Below are positions 43,921 through 54,434 of a stretch of 64,000 bases of DNA, piece after piece. Each line of letters starts with the position of its first letter. The stretch's first letter is position 1. Location: the NCBI GenBank assembly GCA_023053685.1, contig JALIGW010000004.1, positions 81,808,797-81,872,796 of the forward strand, read 5' to 3'. The notes beneath the pieces are model-generated. The model saw nothing but the letters and a program-made list of their open reading frames with translations. It did not search any database and was not told where the DNA came from. Source of the DNA: Diadophis punctatus similis. Its lineage: Eukaryota > Chordata > Lepidosauria > Squamata > Dipsadidae. The position numbers were made by a program, and so were the translations under genes.

Positions 43921-44199
43921 TCTAGAACAATAATAAAGCAGTCTTTAAAAAATAAGTCTAATAATTTGAACATTCTACAGACATTTATAGTTATTCACTT
44001 ACCCCCTTCCATCCAGTTCAGCAAAAAATAAAAATCTGCGTGTCTCTCCCAGCTATTTGCCTCTTTGCAGGTAGTTTCAGTTTCATTTTAGTATGTGGCA
44101 AATCAGCTGGGGGTCGGGAAGCTGCTAATGACTTGCTTCTCTTAACAGGCTCTTCCCTGTTTGCTGCAAGCAGGTAAATTGCTGGAAGACAGAGGCCAA
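43921..44199. other. Intronic sequence, no gene seen
   Basis: No recognised repeat or exon. Confidence 0.5.
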
Positions 44200-44247
44200 A
44201 GGGTGGGTGGGGGTGGGTGGGTGGGTGGGGGTGGGTGGGTGGGTGGG
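44200..44247. repeat. (GGGT)n G-rich repeat
   Basis: Runs of three to five G separated by TG; could form a G-quadruplex. It lies next to a MITE fragment at 44250-44331. Confidence 0.9.
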
Positions 44248-44249
44248 GC

Positions 44250-44331
44250 TGCATTCGGTGTATAAGACGCACCCAAGTTTTCACCCTCTTTTTGGGGGTA
44301 AAAAGGTGCGTCTTATACTCCGAAAATACGG
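44250..44331. mobile_element. MITE fragment with GTATAAGACGCACC termini
   Basis: An internally deleted copy of the family at 6762-7258. Confidence 0.8.
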
Positions 44332-44965
44332 TACCTCTGATGTGGCTGCTGTATTCCTATTTTCTGCAAAGAAGACTTTTAATATCTGCTCCCTTCAAAA
44401 GATTTATAATTCATTATTCCAAAATAATAATTATTCCCAAAAAAGAGAGAGAGTGAGAGAGAGATTTGGGTCAGCTTTTTCAACAACTACACTGATTTAA
44501 AACTGAAATGCCATCTTATTGATATATCTCCAGAGTTTGTTTTTTGTTTTTTGTTTTTTAAATATAGGTTGGGAGGGAAATTGCTAAATTCTGACCTGTC
44601 AGTTTTCTGTCAGCTCTTAACAAACATGCACAAGAAGCTCTGAACTTCGGGAGAGATTGCGGCAGCTCTGGGAATTATGTTAGAGGGAGAAGCTAATTAA
44701 ATGTGACAAGTTTGGAAAACAACTCCCCGCTCTTTTGACTTTTCGATCCTGGGAGACAGGAAGCTGGGAATTGATCTTGGAAACAAGATCAGCAAAGCAA
44801 TTAAAAACCAAGAAGGATCGAGGCACCAGTTTAAAGTTAGAGAACATTTGTCGATGTGTTATTTTTTCTTCTTCTCCTTTTAAAAGCATATTATTTTAAG
44901 GGTGATTGAAAGGGGGGCATTCCTTAGGGGAAATGGTTCAGGGAAAGAATTGCAACCCCTTATCA
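44332..44965. other. Intronic sequence, no gene seen
   Basis: No recognised repeat or exon. Confidence 0.5.
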
Positions 44966-45062
44966 AGGGTCTCCAACCTTGGCAACTTTAAGCCTGGTGG
45001 ACTTCAACACCCAGAATTCCCCAGCCAGCAAAGCTGGCTGGGGAATTCTGTGAGTTGAAGTC
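44966..45062. mobile_element. Palindromic MITE (CCTTGGCAACTTTAAG type)
   Basis: Foldback arms around CCAGCCAGC and GCTGGCTGG. Its right end is replaced near the hAT insertion at 45076. Confidence 0.75.
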
Positions 45063-45075
45063 CTCCAGAGCCCCT

Positions 45076-45387
45076 CAGAGGTGGGTTCCTGCCGGTACGC
45101 TCTTACCTGTTGGTAGCCGCAGAGCCGAAGAAGCTGGTGGCGTTCGCGGCACGGGGCTTCCCCCGCCCGCTTTCCCCCGCCCGCCCGGACGCCGCCATTT
45201 GTGTTCTTTTGCCCTCTGCGCAAGCAGAACACTTTGTGCATGCGCAGAGGGCAAAAGAACGCAAATGGCGGTGTCCAGGCGGGTGGGGGAAAGCAGGCGG
45301 GGGAAGCCCCGCGCCGCGAACGCCACCAGCTTCTTCGGCTCCGCAGCGACCAACAGGTAAGAGCGTACCTGCAGGAACCCACCTCTG
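45076..45387. mobile_element. Palindromic hAT-type MITE (foldback)
   Basis: Almost the whole 312 bp is one inverted repeat: the left arm from CAGAGGTGGGTTCCTGC matches the right arm back from GCAGGAACCCACCTCTG with few mismatches, meeting near 45231. The flanks GAGCCCCT and AAGCCCCT match at 7 of 8 bases. The central 90 bp resemble the core of the MITE at 2208-2422. Confidence 0.92.
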
Positions 45388-45574
45388 AAGCCCCTGTATA
45401 AATACGGAGAGCAAGCCCACAACTCACTAGCGCGGATGTTTCCTATTTTTGTGTAATAAAATGTCTGCCAGCAAACAGCTAAGCGCAGAGAGCACCAAGG
45501 ACTCGCCATGTTTTCATAAAATGTCTGCTGCCCTTGCCATCCTGTCACTCAATAGAAGAGACAATAGCAAAAGC

Positions 45575-45670
45575 CCTTAGACTTATAGACCGCTTCACAG
45601 GGTTTTACAGCCCTCCCTAAGCGGTCTGCAGGGTCAGCATCTTGCCCCCAACAATCTGGGTTCCTCATTT
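45575..45670 (-). mobile_element. SINE 3' fragment, minus strand
   Basis: Reverse complement of the tRNA-derived SINE tail (GCTCTCCCTAAGCGG-like, CCCCAACAATCTGGGT). Confidence 0.75.
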
Positions 45671-45727
45671 GGAAGGACTATCCCGCTCTCTATGCAGCCT
45701 AGTTCACATGCAGAGCTTTATTCCAGA

Positions 45728-46610
45728 TAACGAAATAACCGAGTAACAGAGTAGGAACGGACCTTGGAGGTCTTCTAGTCCAGTGATGGCGAACCTTTTT
45801 TGGTGCACGTGCCCACACCCATCCCCCCGCGCATGCGCACAACCCTCCGCTGCCTTGTTCGTGCGCGCGAACCCCCCGCTGGCCCCCTGCGCATGCGCAC
45901 AGACCCCACTACAGACTCCTGAAGCCTGGGGACGGCGAAAAACGGCCAAACGGGCCAAACGAAATTTCAGAAACAAACTTCTGGTTTGCCCATTGGGCCA
46001 TTTTTTGCCATCCCCGGGCTTCAAGAGGCTTCCCAGAAGCCCGGGGAGAGCGAAAATGGCCCAACGGGCCAACCGGAAGTTTGCTTCCGAACTTCCGGTT
46101 GTCCCGTTGGGCCATTTTTCACCATCCCCGGGCTTCAGAAGGCTTCCCAGAAGCCCGGGGAGAGTGAAAACGGGCCAACTGGATGTTTGTTTCCGAACTT
46201 CCGGTTTGGCCGTTTTTTGCCGTCCCCAGGCTTCAGGGGGCTTCCCTAAAGTCAGGGGAGAGTGAAAACAGCCAGAAAAAAGGCCGAAAATCTGACCTAG
46301 GGCAACGCCTTGCGTGCCCTCCAATATTGCTCCGCGTACCACCTGTGGCACGCGTGCCATAGGTTCGCCATTACGGTTCTAGTCTAACCCTGTACCATTT
46401 CAGACAAACAGCTGTCGAGTCTCTTCTTTAAAAATTCCATAATTTCTGAAGGCAAGCTGTTCTACTGTTTTATTGTTCTGACTGTCAGGAAATTTCTCCT
46501 TAGTTGTAGGTTGCTTCTCTCCTTGTTTAGTTTCCACCCATTGCTTCTTGTCCTGCCTTCAGGTGCTTTGGAGAATAAGTTGACCCCTCTTCTCCATGGT
46601 AGCCCAGCAT
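45728..46610 (-). mobile_element. CR1 LINE 3' region split by a hAT MITE
   Basis: CR1 tail at 45728-45780 and the coding 3' end (FSKAPEGRTRSNGWKLNKER on the minus strand) at 46377-46610 are separated by the MITE at 45781-46376. Confidence 0.88.
45781..46376. mobile_element. hAT-type MITE, GTGATGGCGAACC family
   Basis: A perfect 8-bp duplication TTCTAGTC (45773-45780, 46377-46384) flanks it. The interior contains three units with CCCCGGGCTTC and CCGAACTTCCGG in alternating orientation. Confidence 0.93.
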
Positions 46611-47107
46611 CTTTACAAGTTTTGAGCTTACTGTGCGATTGCGTTTTGCACACAGTGTCTGTTTTAATGAGGCATGTTTGCTTGCTTCAGATTGTCAGCT
46701 GTTCAGTGCATTGATCCCTACAGGAACTGCAAGATGATAAACCGAAGAGCAATTTTTCAAATCTGCTACACTCCCAAGAAAACATTAAATGAGTGGGCAG
46801 CTGAAGGCACTTTCCGAAATGTACTATGCCAATTATAGTATTCTTTTGCTTCCTTCAAGACACTTGAGCGGGGATAATCAGACTTCATTCAGCACGGCGC
46901 ACCTGCAGGGAAAAAAAATTCTAAAAACCAATCCTGAATTTAACTCCTGTGCCGCGAAGTTGCTGTCCCATTGTCCGTACTTTAAACTGACGTGGAAGTG
47001 AAAATTTGGCTGTCCATGATGATCAGGGAAGGAACTGGGCCTTTTTAAATGTCCTATTATTTGTGGCGGTTTACAACAATGGCTATAGGATATAGCCATC
47101 AATGGCA
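46611..47107. other. Intronic sequence, no gene seen
   Basis: No recognised repeat or exon. Confidence 0.5.
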
Positions 47108-47760
47108 GAAGAATAACATAGCTGGAAGAGACCTTGGAGGTCTTCTAGTCCAACCCCCTGTTTAAGCAGGAGACCCTATACCAGTGATGGCTAACCTTTT
47201 TGTTGCTGGGTGCCCATAATGCATGTGCAACCCCCCATGCAACCCGCAAGCTGTGAATGTACGCATGACCCCCTGCATGTGCCCTGCCCCTGTGCATGTA
47301 CGCGTGACCCCCTGCACTCCTCCACTCATGTGCATGTGGCCCCCACATGCTCCCTACGCATGCATATGTGACCTCCCAGGCATGCATGTATAGCCCCCCG
47401 CATGCGGCCCTCCTCCCCTCACATGCGCATGCAACCCCCCACACTCCCACGCCCCCTGCGCATACACAGCAGGACCTTAAAACCAGCTGGCCAGTGGGAG
47501 GCGCACGCACACGCTTGCCATAGGTTCGCCATCACGGCCCTATACCATTTCAGACAGGTCTCTTCTTAAAAACCTCCAGTGATGGAGCACCACACCTTAT
47601 GGAGGCAAATTGTTTTGCTGATTAATTGTTCTAATTAACAATTAATTTCTCCTTAGTTCTAAGTTGCTTCTCTCCTTGATTAGTTTCATCTGTTGGTTCT
47701 TGTCCTGTCCTCAGGTGCTTTGGAAAATAGGTTGAACACCCCCTCTCCCTCTATGGCAGC
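47108..47760 (-). mobile_element. CR1 LINE 3' region split by a hAT MITE
   Basis: CR1 tail 47108-47181 and coding end 47538-47760, interrupted at the CCCTATAC octamer. Confidence 0.88.
47182..47537. mobile_element. hAT-type MITE, GTGATGGCGAACC family
   Basis: A perfect duplication CCCTATAC (47174-47181, 47538-47545), the reverse complement of the GTATAGGG target used at 2791 and 14783. Confidence 0.93.
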
Positions 47761-47768
47761 CCCTAGAT

Positions 47769-48168
47769 CAGTGATGGCGAACCTTTTTTTCCTCGGGCGC
47801 TAAAAATGCATGCGCGTGCGCTATCGCACATGCGGCAGTGCCCACACCCATAATTCAATGCCTGGGGAGGGCAAAAATGTCCTCCCCCGCCTCCCCGGAG
47901 GCCCTCTGGAGGCCAGAAATGGCCTGTTTCCCAACTTCTGGTGGGCCCAGTAGGCCCATTTTTCGCCCTCCCCAGGCTCCAGAGGCTTCCCTGGAGCCTG
48001 GGGAGGGCAAAAAAGCCCTCCCCTGTCCCCCTGGAGGCCCTTTGGAAGCTGAAAACGCCCTCCCAGAGCCTCCGTGCGAGCCAGGTGAGCTAGGCAACGG
48101 CTCGCGTGCCGGCAGATATGGCTCCGCGTGCCACCTGTGGCACGCGTGCCATAGGTTCACCATCACTG
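47769..48168. mobile_element. hAT-type MITE, GTGATGGCGAACC family
   Basis: A perfect duplication CCCTAGAT (47761-47768, 48169-48176). The interior resembles the 29798-30226 element. Confidence 0.93.
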
Positions 48169-48176
48169 CCCTAGAT

Positions 48177-48494
48177 ATTGGAAGAGTTACAATCCCAAAT
48201 TGTAGATCCCAGAAGAATTCCATCTGCCTTAGGTTCTTCAATTTAAATAGCTTGCAAAATTCAGTAATATCTCCCTATCGATTGGGAAAGGAAATAAACA
48301 TCACTTTAAGAACCACATAATTGCGTTTGGAATTAAGTAGTGGGAATATGATTTTTAACCGCCCGAGTAATTTCACAATAAAGTATATTTCTGATATTGT
48401 TCCAGAGATTTTACACTGAACATGCCCAGTGATCCATTATCTACTTTTAAGCAGAAACCACTCAATTTATTTCAGGACAAGAGTTACAGTATTT
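48177..48494. other. Intronic sequence, no gene seen
   Basis: No recognised repeat or exon. Confidence 0.5.
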
Positions 48495-48524
48495 CTTTAT
48501 TTATTTATTTATTTATTTTGTGAG

Positions 48525-48755
48525 ATTTATATACTGCCTCACAGTGCAAGCACTCTCTAAGCGGTTTACACCAGTAAGCAATGTATATTTATATTGCCCC
48601 CAACAATCTGGGTCCTCATTTTACCTACCTCGGAAGGATGGAAGGCTGAGTCAACCCTGAGCCGGTGAGATTTGAACCGCTGACCTGCGGATCACAGTCA
48701 GCTAAAGTGGCCTGCAGTACCTGCCTCTAACCGCTGCGCCACCTCGGCTCTTAAT
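48525..48755 (-). mobile_element. tRNA-derived SINE, minus strand
   Basis: Reverse complement of the family at 61208-61445, preceded by an (ATTT)n tail at about 48495-48520. Confidence 0.9.
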
Positions 48756-48889
48756 AGTAGGCTTAATAATCATGAGCTAAGTCTGTTCTAATTTTGTGTT
48801 CTTGCAAATAAGCATTACATTTATCTTCAAATGTTTTTTTCTTTCTTTCCTTCCTTCTTTGTTTGTTTCTTTCTTTCTTTATCTTGCAG

Positions 48890-49011
48890 ATGCTCCAATG
48901 AAACCAAACTCAAAACAGAAGACCTGTTTTGGGCTTACAACTTCTGCCCAACACCCTATTCATGGACCGCACTGCTGGGACTCATATTGTACCTGGTTTT
49001 CTTCGCACCAG
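48890..49011 (+). CDS. SLC2A13: SLC2A13 exon, loop end and TM10
   Basis: Encodes the last part of the large loop and TM10: [20 protein letters not shown], then [21 protein letters not shown] possible glycosylation site is at SNET. The first base completes an Arg codon from the exon at 31000-31125, and the last base starts a Gly codon finished at 49881. A long pyrimidine-rich acceptor ends in TTGCAG (48884-48889); the donor is GTAAGC from 49012. The 122 bp are intact. Confidence 0.97.
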
Positions 49012-49291
49012 GTAAGCCAGATTTGACGAACTTGACTTTCAGCTGGGAAAACTCAGTAACCCTGGTCCAAAAATCTTAGATGCGTTTTTACTCTTCTGTG
49101 AAAATAAAACTGGAAGCTGTGGTTTATCTGCCTTTGTTTCAATACCCCCATCTCCTTGAACCATCTAGCCTTGTTATATTATAGGGTAAGGAAAGAGATT
49201 CTGCTTTCAAACCATGGGTATAATCGATTCCAGGGTGGATAAAAATCAATAAATGAATGAAGAAGAAAAAAATATACACTTTCCTATAGAC
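49012..49291. other. Intron between two SLC2A13 exons
   Basis: Non-repetitive up to the MITE at 49292. Confidence 0.6.
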
Positions 49292-49559
49292 CAGGGGTAT
49301 CAAATTCAAGGCCTGCGGGCCGCATCCGGCCCACAATGTGGTCGGATCCGGCCCGCGAAGCCACAAAGAGAAAAAAGAGGGCCAGCGTGGCTTCGGCCCA
49401 GTCTACCCAGTGCGAAGAGGAAACATGCCAGCAGTTTGGGGAGTGGCGTCAAGCTGGCCCAGTTGGCCACGCCCACCCAGTCGGCCACGCCCCCTGCCTC
49501 CCCCGAGGTCAACCACAGCCCTGATGCGGCCCTCAATGGAATTGAGTTTGACATCCCTG
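49292..49559. mobile_element. hAT-type MITE, GTGTCAAACTCAAGG family
   Basis: Flanks CTATAGAC and CTATACAC (7 of 8). Ends CAGGGGTATCAAATTCAAGG and GAGTTTGACATCCCTG. Confidence 0.9.
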
Positions 49560-49624
49560 CTATACACTTGAGAATCTTCCTTTGAACCCAACAGTAAACA
49601 TAACGGCAGTTGTGGGGGTTGGGG

Positions 49625-49710
49625 GGAGAGCTGGATTCACTTAACGACTGCATGATTCACTTAACGACTGTATTTTGGGATCAACTGTGGTCGCAAGTCG
49701 AGAACCGCCG
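49625..49710. mobile_element. Mariner-like MITE fragment
   Basis: Contains the doubled ATTCACTTAACGACTG and ends GCAAGTCGAGAACC. Confidence 0.7.
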
Positions 49711-49880
49711 ATATTGGGGTGAATATTCTTCACGTCGTGCATTTACACAGAAGGCAGATATTATTCAGAGCACCTTCCACCTTCCACGTTAACTGTTTCT
49801 AACTTTCCATCCTGGTAGATCACAGTCATTTAAGAATACTCAGTTAAAAGTTAAATTATTTTTCAATTGCTTGTCAAAAG

Positions 49881-50033
49881 GAATGGGGCCAATGCCGTGG
49901 ACTGTCAATTCCGAAATTTATCCCCTTTGGGCAAGAAGTACAGGGAACGCGTGTTCCTCTGGCGTCAACTGGATTTTCAACGTTCTGGTGTCACTGACGT
50001 TCCTGCACACAGCGGAATATCTGACATATTACG
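49881..50033 (+). CDS. SLC2A13: SLC2A13 exon, GPMPW motif and TM11
   Basis: Encodes [20 protein letters not shown], then [20 protein letters not shown]. The GPxPW motif and the ExxPLxxR motif (EIYPLWAR) are hallmarks of sugar porters and contribute to substrate and H+ coupling. The exon begins with the last two bases of a Gly codon and ends with the first base of the next Gly codon. The acceptor is CAAAAG (49875-49880), preceded by a weak pyrimidine tract; the donor is GTAAGA from 50034. The 153 bp are intact. Confidence 0.97.
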
Positions 50034-50217
50034 GTAAGAATTTTTTTAATTATTATTTTTCCTCTTAAAACAAGACCCAGAACAATTTAATTTTGGATAC
50101 GTTGGGGTTTTCGTTTTCCATTTTCAATTATCTGGCTTGGCAACCTAAGTTGCTTTATTGTTTCAAAATGTTTTTAACACGTTTTAAAACGTTCTTAATA
50201 TTTCTAACTGTAATATA

Positions 50218-50613
50218 CAGGTGGTCCTCGACTTACAACAGTTCGTTTAGTAACCCTTTGACGTTACAACGCCAGTGTAAAGAGTGACTTATGACCCTTT
50301 TTCACACTTGCGACCGTTGCATCATCCCCGTGGTCACCTGATCAAAATTCAGATGCTTGGCAACCGACTCACATTTATGACGGTTGCAGTGTCCCGGGGT
50401 CATGGGATCCCCTTTGGCGACCTTTTGACAAGCAAAGCCAGTGGGGAAGCCAGATTCACTTAACAACCGTGTGGCTACCTTAACAACTGCAGTGATTCAC
50501 TTAACAAATGTGGCAAGAAAGATCGTAAAATGGGGCAAAACTCACTTAATGTCTGTCTCATGTAGCAACTGAAATTTTGCATTCTGTTGTGGTCATAAGC
50601 CGAGGACTACCTA
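50218..50613. mobile_element. Mariner-like MITE, full length
   Basis: Begins CAGGTGGTCCTCGACTTAC after TA and ends AGCCGAGGACTACCTA followed by TA. About 396 bp, no coding capacity. Confidence 0.88.
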
Positions 50614-50686
50614 TATATCCATTCATTCATTCATTCCATTTCTACACCCACCCATCTCAGTCAATCATTCTGGGAGAAAGTGAGGG

Positions 50687-50998
50687 AGAAGAGAAAAGAA
50701 AAGAAAAAAAAGAAAGGAAAGGAAAGGAAAGGAAAGGAAAGGAAAGGAAAGGAAAGGAAGAAGAGAAGAGAAAAGAGAGAAGAGAGAAGAGAGAAGAGAA
50801 GAAAAGAAAAAAGAAAAGAGAAGGAAAGGAAAGAAGGAAAAAGAAGAAGAAGAAAAGAAGAAAAAAGAAAAAGAAAAGAAAAGAAAAAAAGAGAAGGAAA
50901 GGAAAGAAAAAGAGAGGAGAGGAGAAAAGGAAAGAAAGAGGAGAGGGAGGGAGGGAGGGAGGGAGGGAGGGATGGAGGAAGGAAGGAAGGAAGGAAAA
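50687..50998. repeat. Homopurine (GAAAG)n tract
   Basis: About 310 bp almost entirely purine on the + strand, made of GGAAA, AGAGA and GGGA units. Such tracts can form triplex DNA. It lies about 490 bp before the last coding exon. Frames on both strands are artefacts. Confidence 0.96.
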
Positions 50999-51058
50999 TA
51001 TATATAAGCCATCCAGAATCATTGACTGAGATGGGTGGGTGTAGAAATTGAATGAATG

Positions 51059-51108
51059 ATGAATGAATGAATGAATGAATGAATGAATGAATGAATGAAT
51101 GAATGAAT
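51059..51108. repeat. (AATG)n microsatellite
   Basis: About twelve AATG units. Confidence 0.95.
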
Positions 51109-51206
51109 ATTAGGTTTGTAGGGGTGTCCTTGACTTTATATAATGCTTTGAACGAAACCACCTATGTAATATTTTTGAAATGTGGATCTTAAGAGAAGTC
51201 GTAGAA

Positions 51207-51401
51207 CAGTATTTCTCAACCTTTTCTTCACCACGGACCCCCCTCTAAATACCTTTTTGTGGCCAAGCGCCATGGCCACGGACCCCCTCAAGACTTAAGA
51301 ATTAATCATAACATTTCTTCAGGTCTTCGCGGACCCCTCTGTGATGACACTGCGCCCTCCCCTCTTCCAGAGATCCACGGACCACAAGTTGAAACCCACT
51401 G
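51207..51401. mobile_element. hAT-type MITE, CTCAACCTTT family
   Basis: Ends CAGTATTTCTCAACCTTTTC and AAGTTGAAACCCACTG are inverted; interior CCACGGACCCCC occurs in both orientations. The 8-bp flanks have diverged. A relative is at 59470-59636. Confidence 0.8.
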
Positions 51402-51487
51402 CCTTAAAAACTTTCTTTAAAAGAAAAACAACACAACGTATATATTAACTCAGTGTGGGTTGACGTGTTTGTTTTCTTTAACTCCAG

Positions 51488-51714
51488 GAGCGTTCTTTCT
51501 TTATGCCGGATTTGCGTTTGTGGGACTCCTTTTTCTCTACGGCTGCCTTCCAGAGACCAAAGGCAAAAAACTAGAGGAAATTGAATGCTTGTTTGAGACT
51601 TCGCTATGTACATGTGGCATCCCCGAATCGGAAGACGGGAGGTATATCGAATACATCCGGGTGAAGGGAAGTAATTACCATCTCTCCGACAATGACGCCT
51701 CTGACGTGGAATAA
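51488..51714 (+). CDS. SLC2A13: SLC2A13 terminal coding exon, TM12 and C-terminus
   Basis: Encodes TM12 ([20 protein letters not shown]), the sugar-porter PETKG motif (51550-51564) and the cytoplasmic tail, ending in [15 protein letters not shown] and TAA at 51712-51714. The tail includes the YIEYIRVKG segment; Tyr-based signals there are known to influence HMIT surface trafficking, though I infer this from family knowledge. The acceptor is AACTCCAG (51480-51487). With the five upstream exons it gives about 303 continuous residues. Confidence 0.97.
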
Positions 51715-52849
51715 ATCCCAGCCGCCGATCGGTTAGGTCTCTCGAAAGCCTTGGTTGAGGGATGCTGAAGGAGCTGCTCTGAATGACCTCACTGGCCTGT
51801 TTCTGGTCTGCTTCTACTTCCTACTGCCTCTGTGGGAACACTTCCCTATTTTTAAACCATGTCCTTGGGGTGGGTGGGTGGAAAATAGAAATAAAATCCC
51901 ACATCCTCTTATCCGCTAGCCAAAAGGCGATCGCCGAGAAGAATTGGCAAGAAGGAACGAGCTTGCAGAGTGGAAGTGACTCTCTGAGGTGTTTAAGGGT
52001 TCCTGTTCTGGACGCTTGCTGAGGTCCTTGAAACTTCAGGACGGGAGTCGAGGGATGAGGCGGCGTCTTAGTTGACCAGCTCGAAAAATTAAAAATGCTC
52101 AAAAAGAACAACGAAGTCAGAAACCAGGCGATTCATAAAAGCAGTTAACCTGGAACCCCGAGACTTGGGAACAAACGTAACCCCACCTCTTAGGAGTAAA
52201 GAAGGAGGGAAAGAATCAGGAGAAATTGTAAACTGGTTGTAACGTTAATACTCCTCCTAAAAATACAACTGACGTGCGCAGAGAGAAAGAGGCTCCTTCT
52301 GGGGCTTGCTTTCCGTGGATGCGCTTATCTTTAGAAATCATTCGTTCAAGCCGGGCGTTGCTTTGCACAAGGAAAGCTGAGATTTTAGGATTGCAACATT
52401 TTAAATGATTTGTGGTCTGTGGCACTTCACGCTCTGGGGTTCTACCAGGCCCTCGGAGAAGATTTTTGCTTCATCTTGGGGGGGTCTTCCTGGTCTAGGT
52501 TGCCAGAAATTCACTTCTTCTTTTTTTTTTAACACCCTGCAAATCTCAAAAGCCAATGTGGGAACCTCATCGGAATTACTTCTCCGCAAACAATTTTGCT
52601 TTGAATTAACCAAATTGATTACGTTTAGAGTGAAAGCAAAGGGAGGGAACGGAGAAGGATGAACTGGAATGTGATGGCTTTCATTTTTCTTAAGAAGGAA
52701 GAGATTGGCCTCCTTCCATGGAGAGGCCCCCAAGGCAATTATTGTCGTCAGATTTTTGCAGTTCAACTTTGCCGTCTCTCTGAGTTTTCAGATTTTACTT
52801 GCGGTGATTTTTTTTTGCAGAATATAAAGGCATTTGTTAAACAGAATAC

Positions 52850-53005
52850 AGAATAACAGAGTTGGAAGGGACCTTAGAGGTCTTCTAGTCCAACCTCCTG
52901 CTCAGGTAGGAAACCCTATAGTATTTCAGACAAATGGCTGTCCAGTCTCTTCTTGAAAAGTGATGGAGCATTCACAACTTCTGGAGGCAAGTTGTTCCAC
53001 TGTCT
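52850..53005 (-). mobile_element. CR1 LINE tail within the 3' UTR
   Basis: Reverse complement of the CR1 3' end, cut at AAGTTGTTCCACTG by the foldback repeat. Confidence 0.88.
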
Positions 53006-53250
53006 GTGGAGATTCTCAGTCATCCAGGTCATGGTTGTCCCAAAGGTGCCTTATTTTTTCCAAAAGGGAACTGGACTTTCTGGTTTTTCTTTGAAGACGT
53101 TTCGCTTCTCATTCAAGAAGCTTCTTCCGCTCTGAAGCTTCTTCAGCTTCTTCAGAACTGAAGAAGCTTCTTGGATGAGAAGCAAAACGTCTTCAAAGAA
53201 AAACCAGAAAGTCCAGTTGCCTCTTGAAAAAAGCACCTTTGGGACAAGTT
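53006..53250. mobile_element. Foldback repeat inserted in CR1
   Basis: Arms with GAAGACGTTTCGCTTCTCAT and its inverted copy. The phrase AAGTTGTTCCA occurs on both sides (about 52991 and 53245), a likely 11-bp target duplication. Confidence 0.82.
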
Positions 53251-53257
53251 GTTCCAG

Positions 53258-53540
53258 AAGTGTGTTCCTCCCGGTTCGGACCGGTTCGCCAGAACCGGTA
53301 GTGACCCACTGGTGACGTCACGATGATGTCACGGAACTGGTTCGGTCAGTGCCGGTCCGTGGGCACCGCCATCTTTTTAAAAAAAATTTAAAAATTTTTT
53401 AGTTTTTTTTTTCTTCTGAGCATGTGCAGAAGCCGAGTTTCCGGCACTGTGCATGCAGTTGCCATCTTGTTTTCGGCTTCTTCTCTTTTTAAAAAATTTT
53501 TTAAACATTTAATTATTATTTTTTTCTGAGCATGTGGAAT
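53258..53540. mobile_element. hAT-type MITE, left part (GGTTCGGACCGGTTCG family)
   Basis: Begins GTGTTCCTCCCGGTTCGGACC and has AGAACCGGTAGTG; the right terminus is not found. A T/A-rich interior has two GAGCATGTG units. Confidence 0.65.
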
Positions 53541-53544
53541 GTGG

Positions 53545-53625
53545 GCAAAACTCACGGAACAAATCTCTCACTTAGCAACATACATTTTGGGCTCAGTTGT
53601 GGTCCTAAGTCAAGGACTACCTGTA
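53545..53625. mobile_element. Mariner-like MITE 3' end
   Basis: Ends CCTAAGTCAAGGACTACCTG. Confidence 0.75.
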
Positions 53626-53934
53626 TGAGAAAATGTGGATCTGTATCTAAGTAGCGATAAGGTAGCTAACTTATAGAATCCCTGGAATTAACGTGGAATG
53701 AGTCACTCATATTTTTTTCTTCGTATATGAGATTACGTTCCTAGATTCGGTGGGCCTGAGAACCATCCAATTTTAGCTAGATGGTAGGCTATAAAAATGA
53801 TTTCCCTGGTGGCCTGCGATGAGTAGGGTTGAATATGCCTAGGGGAGAAATATAAAATGAGGGATTTGTTATAATAATCAAGTTCTTAGCCAGGAGGAGG
53901 TAATTTCCCCTAGTTGCCTCTTTAAAATGCTGTA

Positions 53935-54434
53935 GGGTCTGGCTTGCCTTCAGAAGTTGTGGGTGCTCCATCACTGGAGGTTTTCAAGAAGAGATTGGAC
54001 AGCCGTTTATCTGGAATGGCATAGGGCTGTGATGGCGAACCTGTGGCACGCGAGCCAGAGGTGGCATGCAGAGCCCTCTCTGCTGGCATGTACGCCGTCG
54101 CCCAAGTCAGATCTCCGTGGTGTTTCTTTAGTGAGCTTCTGTTTCCCTGCAAACGACGAAACAAGCTCACGAAAGAAAAAGATCTTACCTCTCGCCGCAC
54201 TGCCGGTGTTGGGATGCCCCTCCTCCTGCCGGCTAGCTGGTCTTCGGGTTTCTGCTGCACATGCGCGGGCACCTTTCTGCTGCACTTGCGCACACCTTTC
54301 AGTTTGGGCATGCACGCACAGTTTTGGCACTCTGTGTCCAAAACTTTCGCCATCACTGGCACAGGGTCTCCTCCGTGAGCAGGAGGTTGGACTAGAAGAC
54401 CTCCAAAGTCCCTTCCAACTCTCTTATTCTGTTT
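53935..54434 (+). mobile_element. CR1 LINE 3' end split by a hAT MITE
   Basis: CR1 at 53935-54026 and 54359-54434, with the MITE at 54027-54358 inside the GCATAGGG octamer. Confidence 0.88.
54027..54358. mobile_element. hAT-type MITE, GTGATGGCGAACC family
   Basis: Flanks GCATAGGG and GCACAGGG (7 of 8), corresponding to GTATAGGG in other CR1 copies. Ends CTGTGATGGCGAACC and TTTCGCCATCACTG. Confidence 0.9.

Noticed and set aside
45783..46265. 160-codon frame with repeated proline-rich units
   Set aside because: It lies within a hAT MITE with a perfect target duplication; non-autonomous and non-coding.
50577..51161. Lys/Glu-rich plus frame and Ser/Phe/Leu-rich minus frames
   Set aside because: Both come from the homopurine tract.
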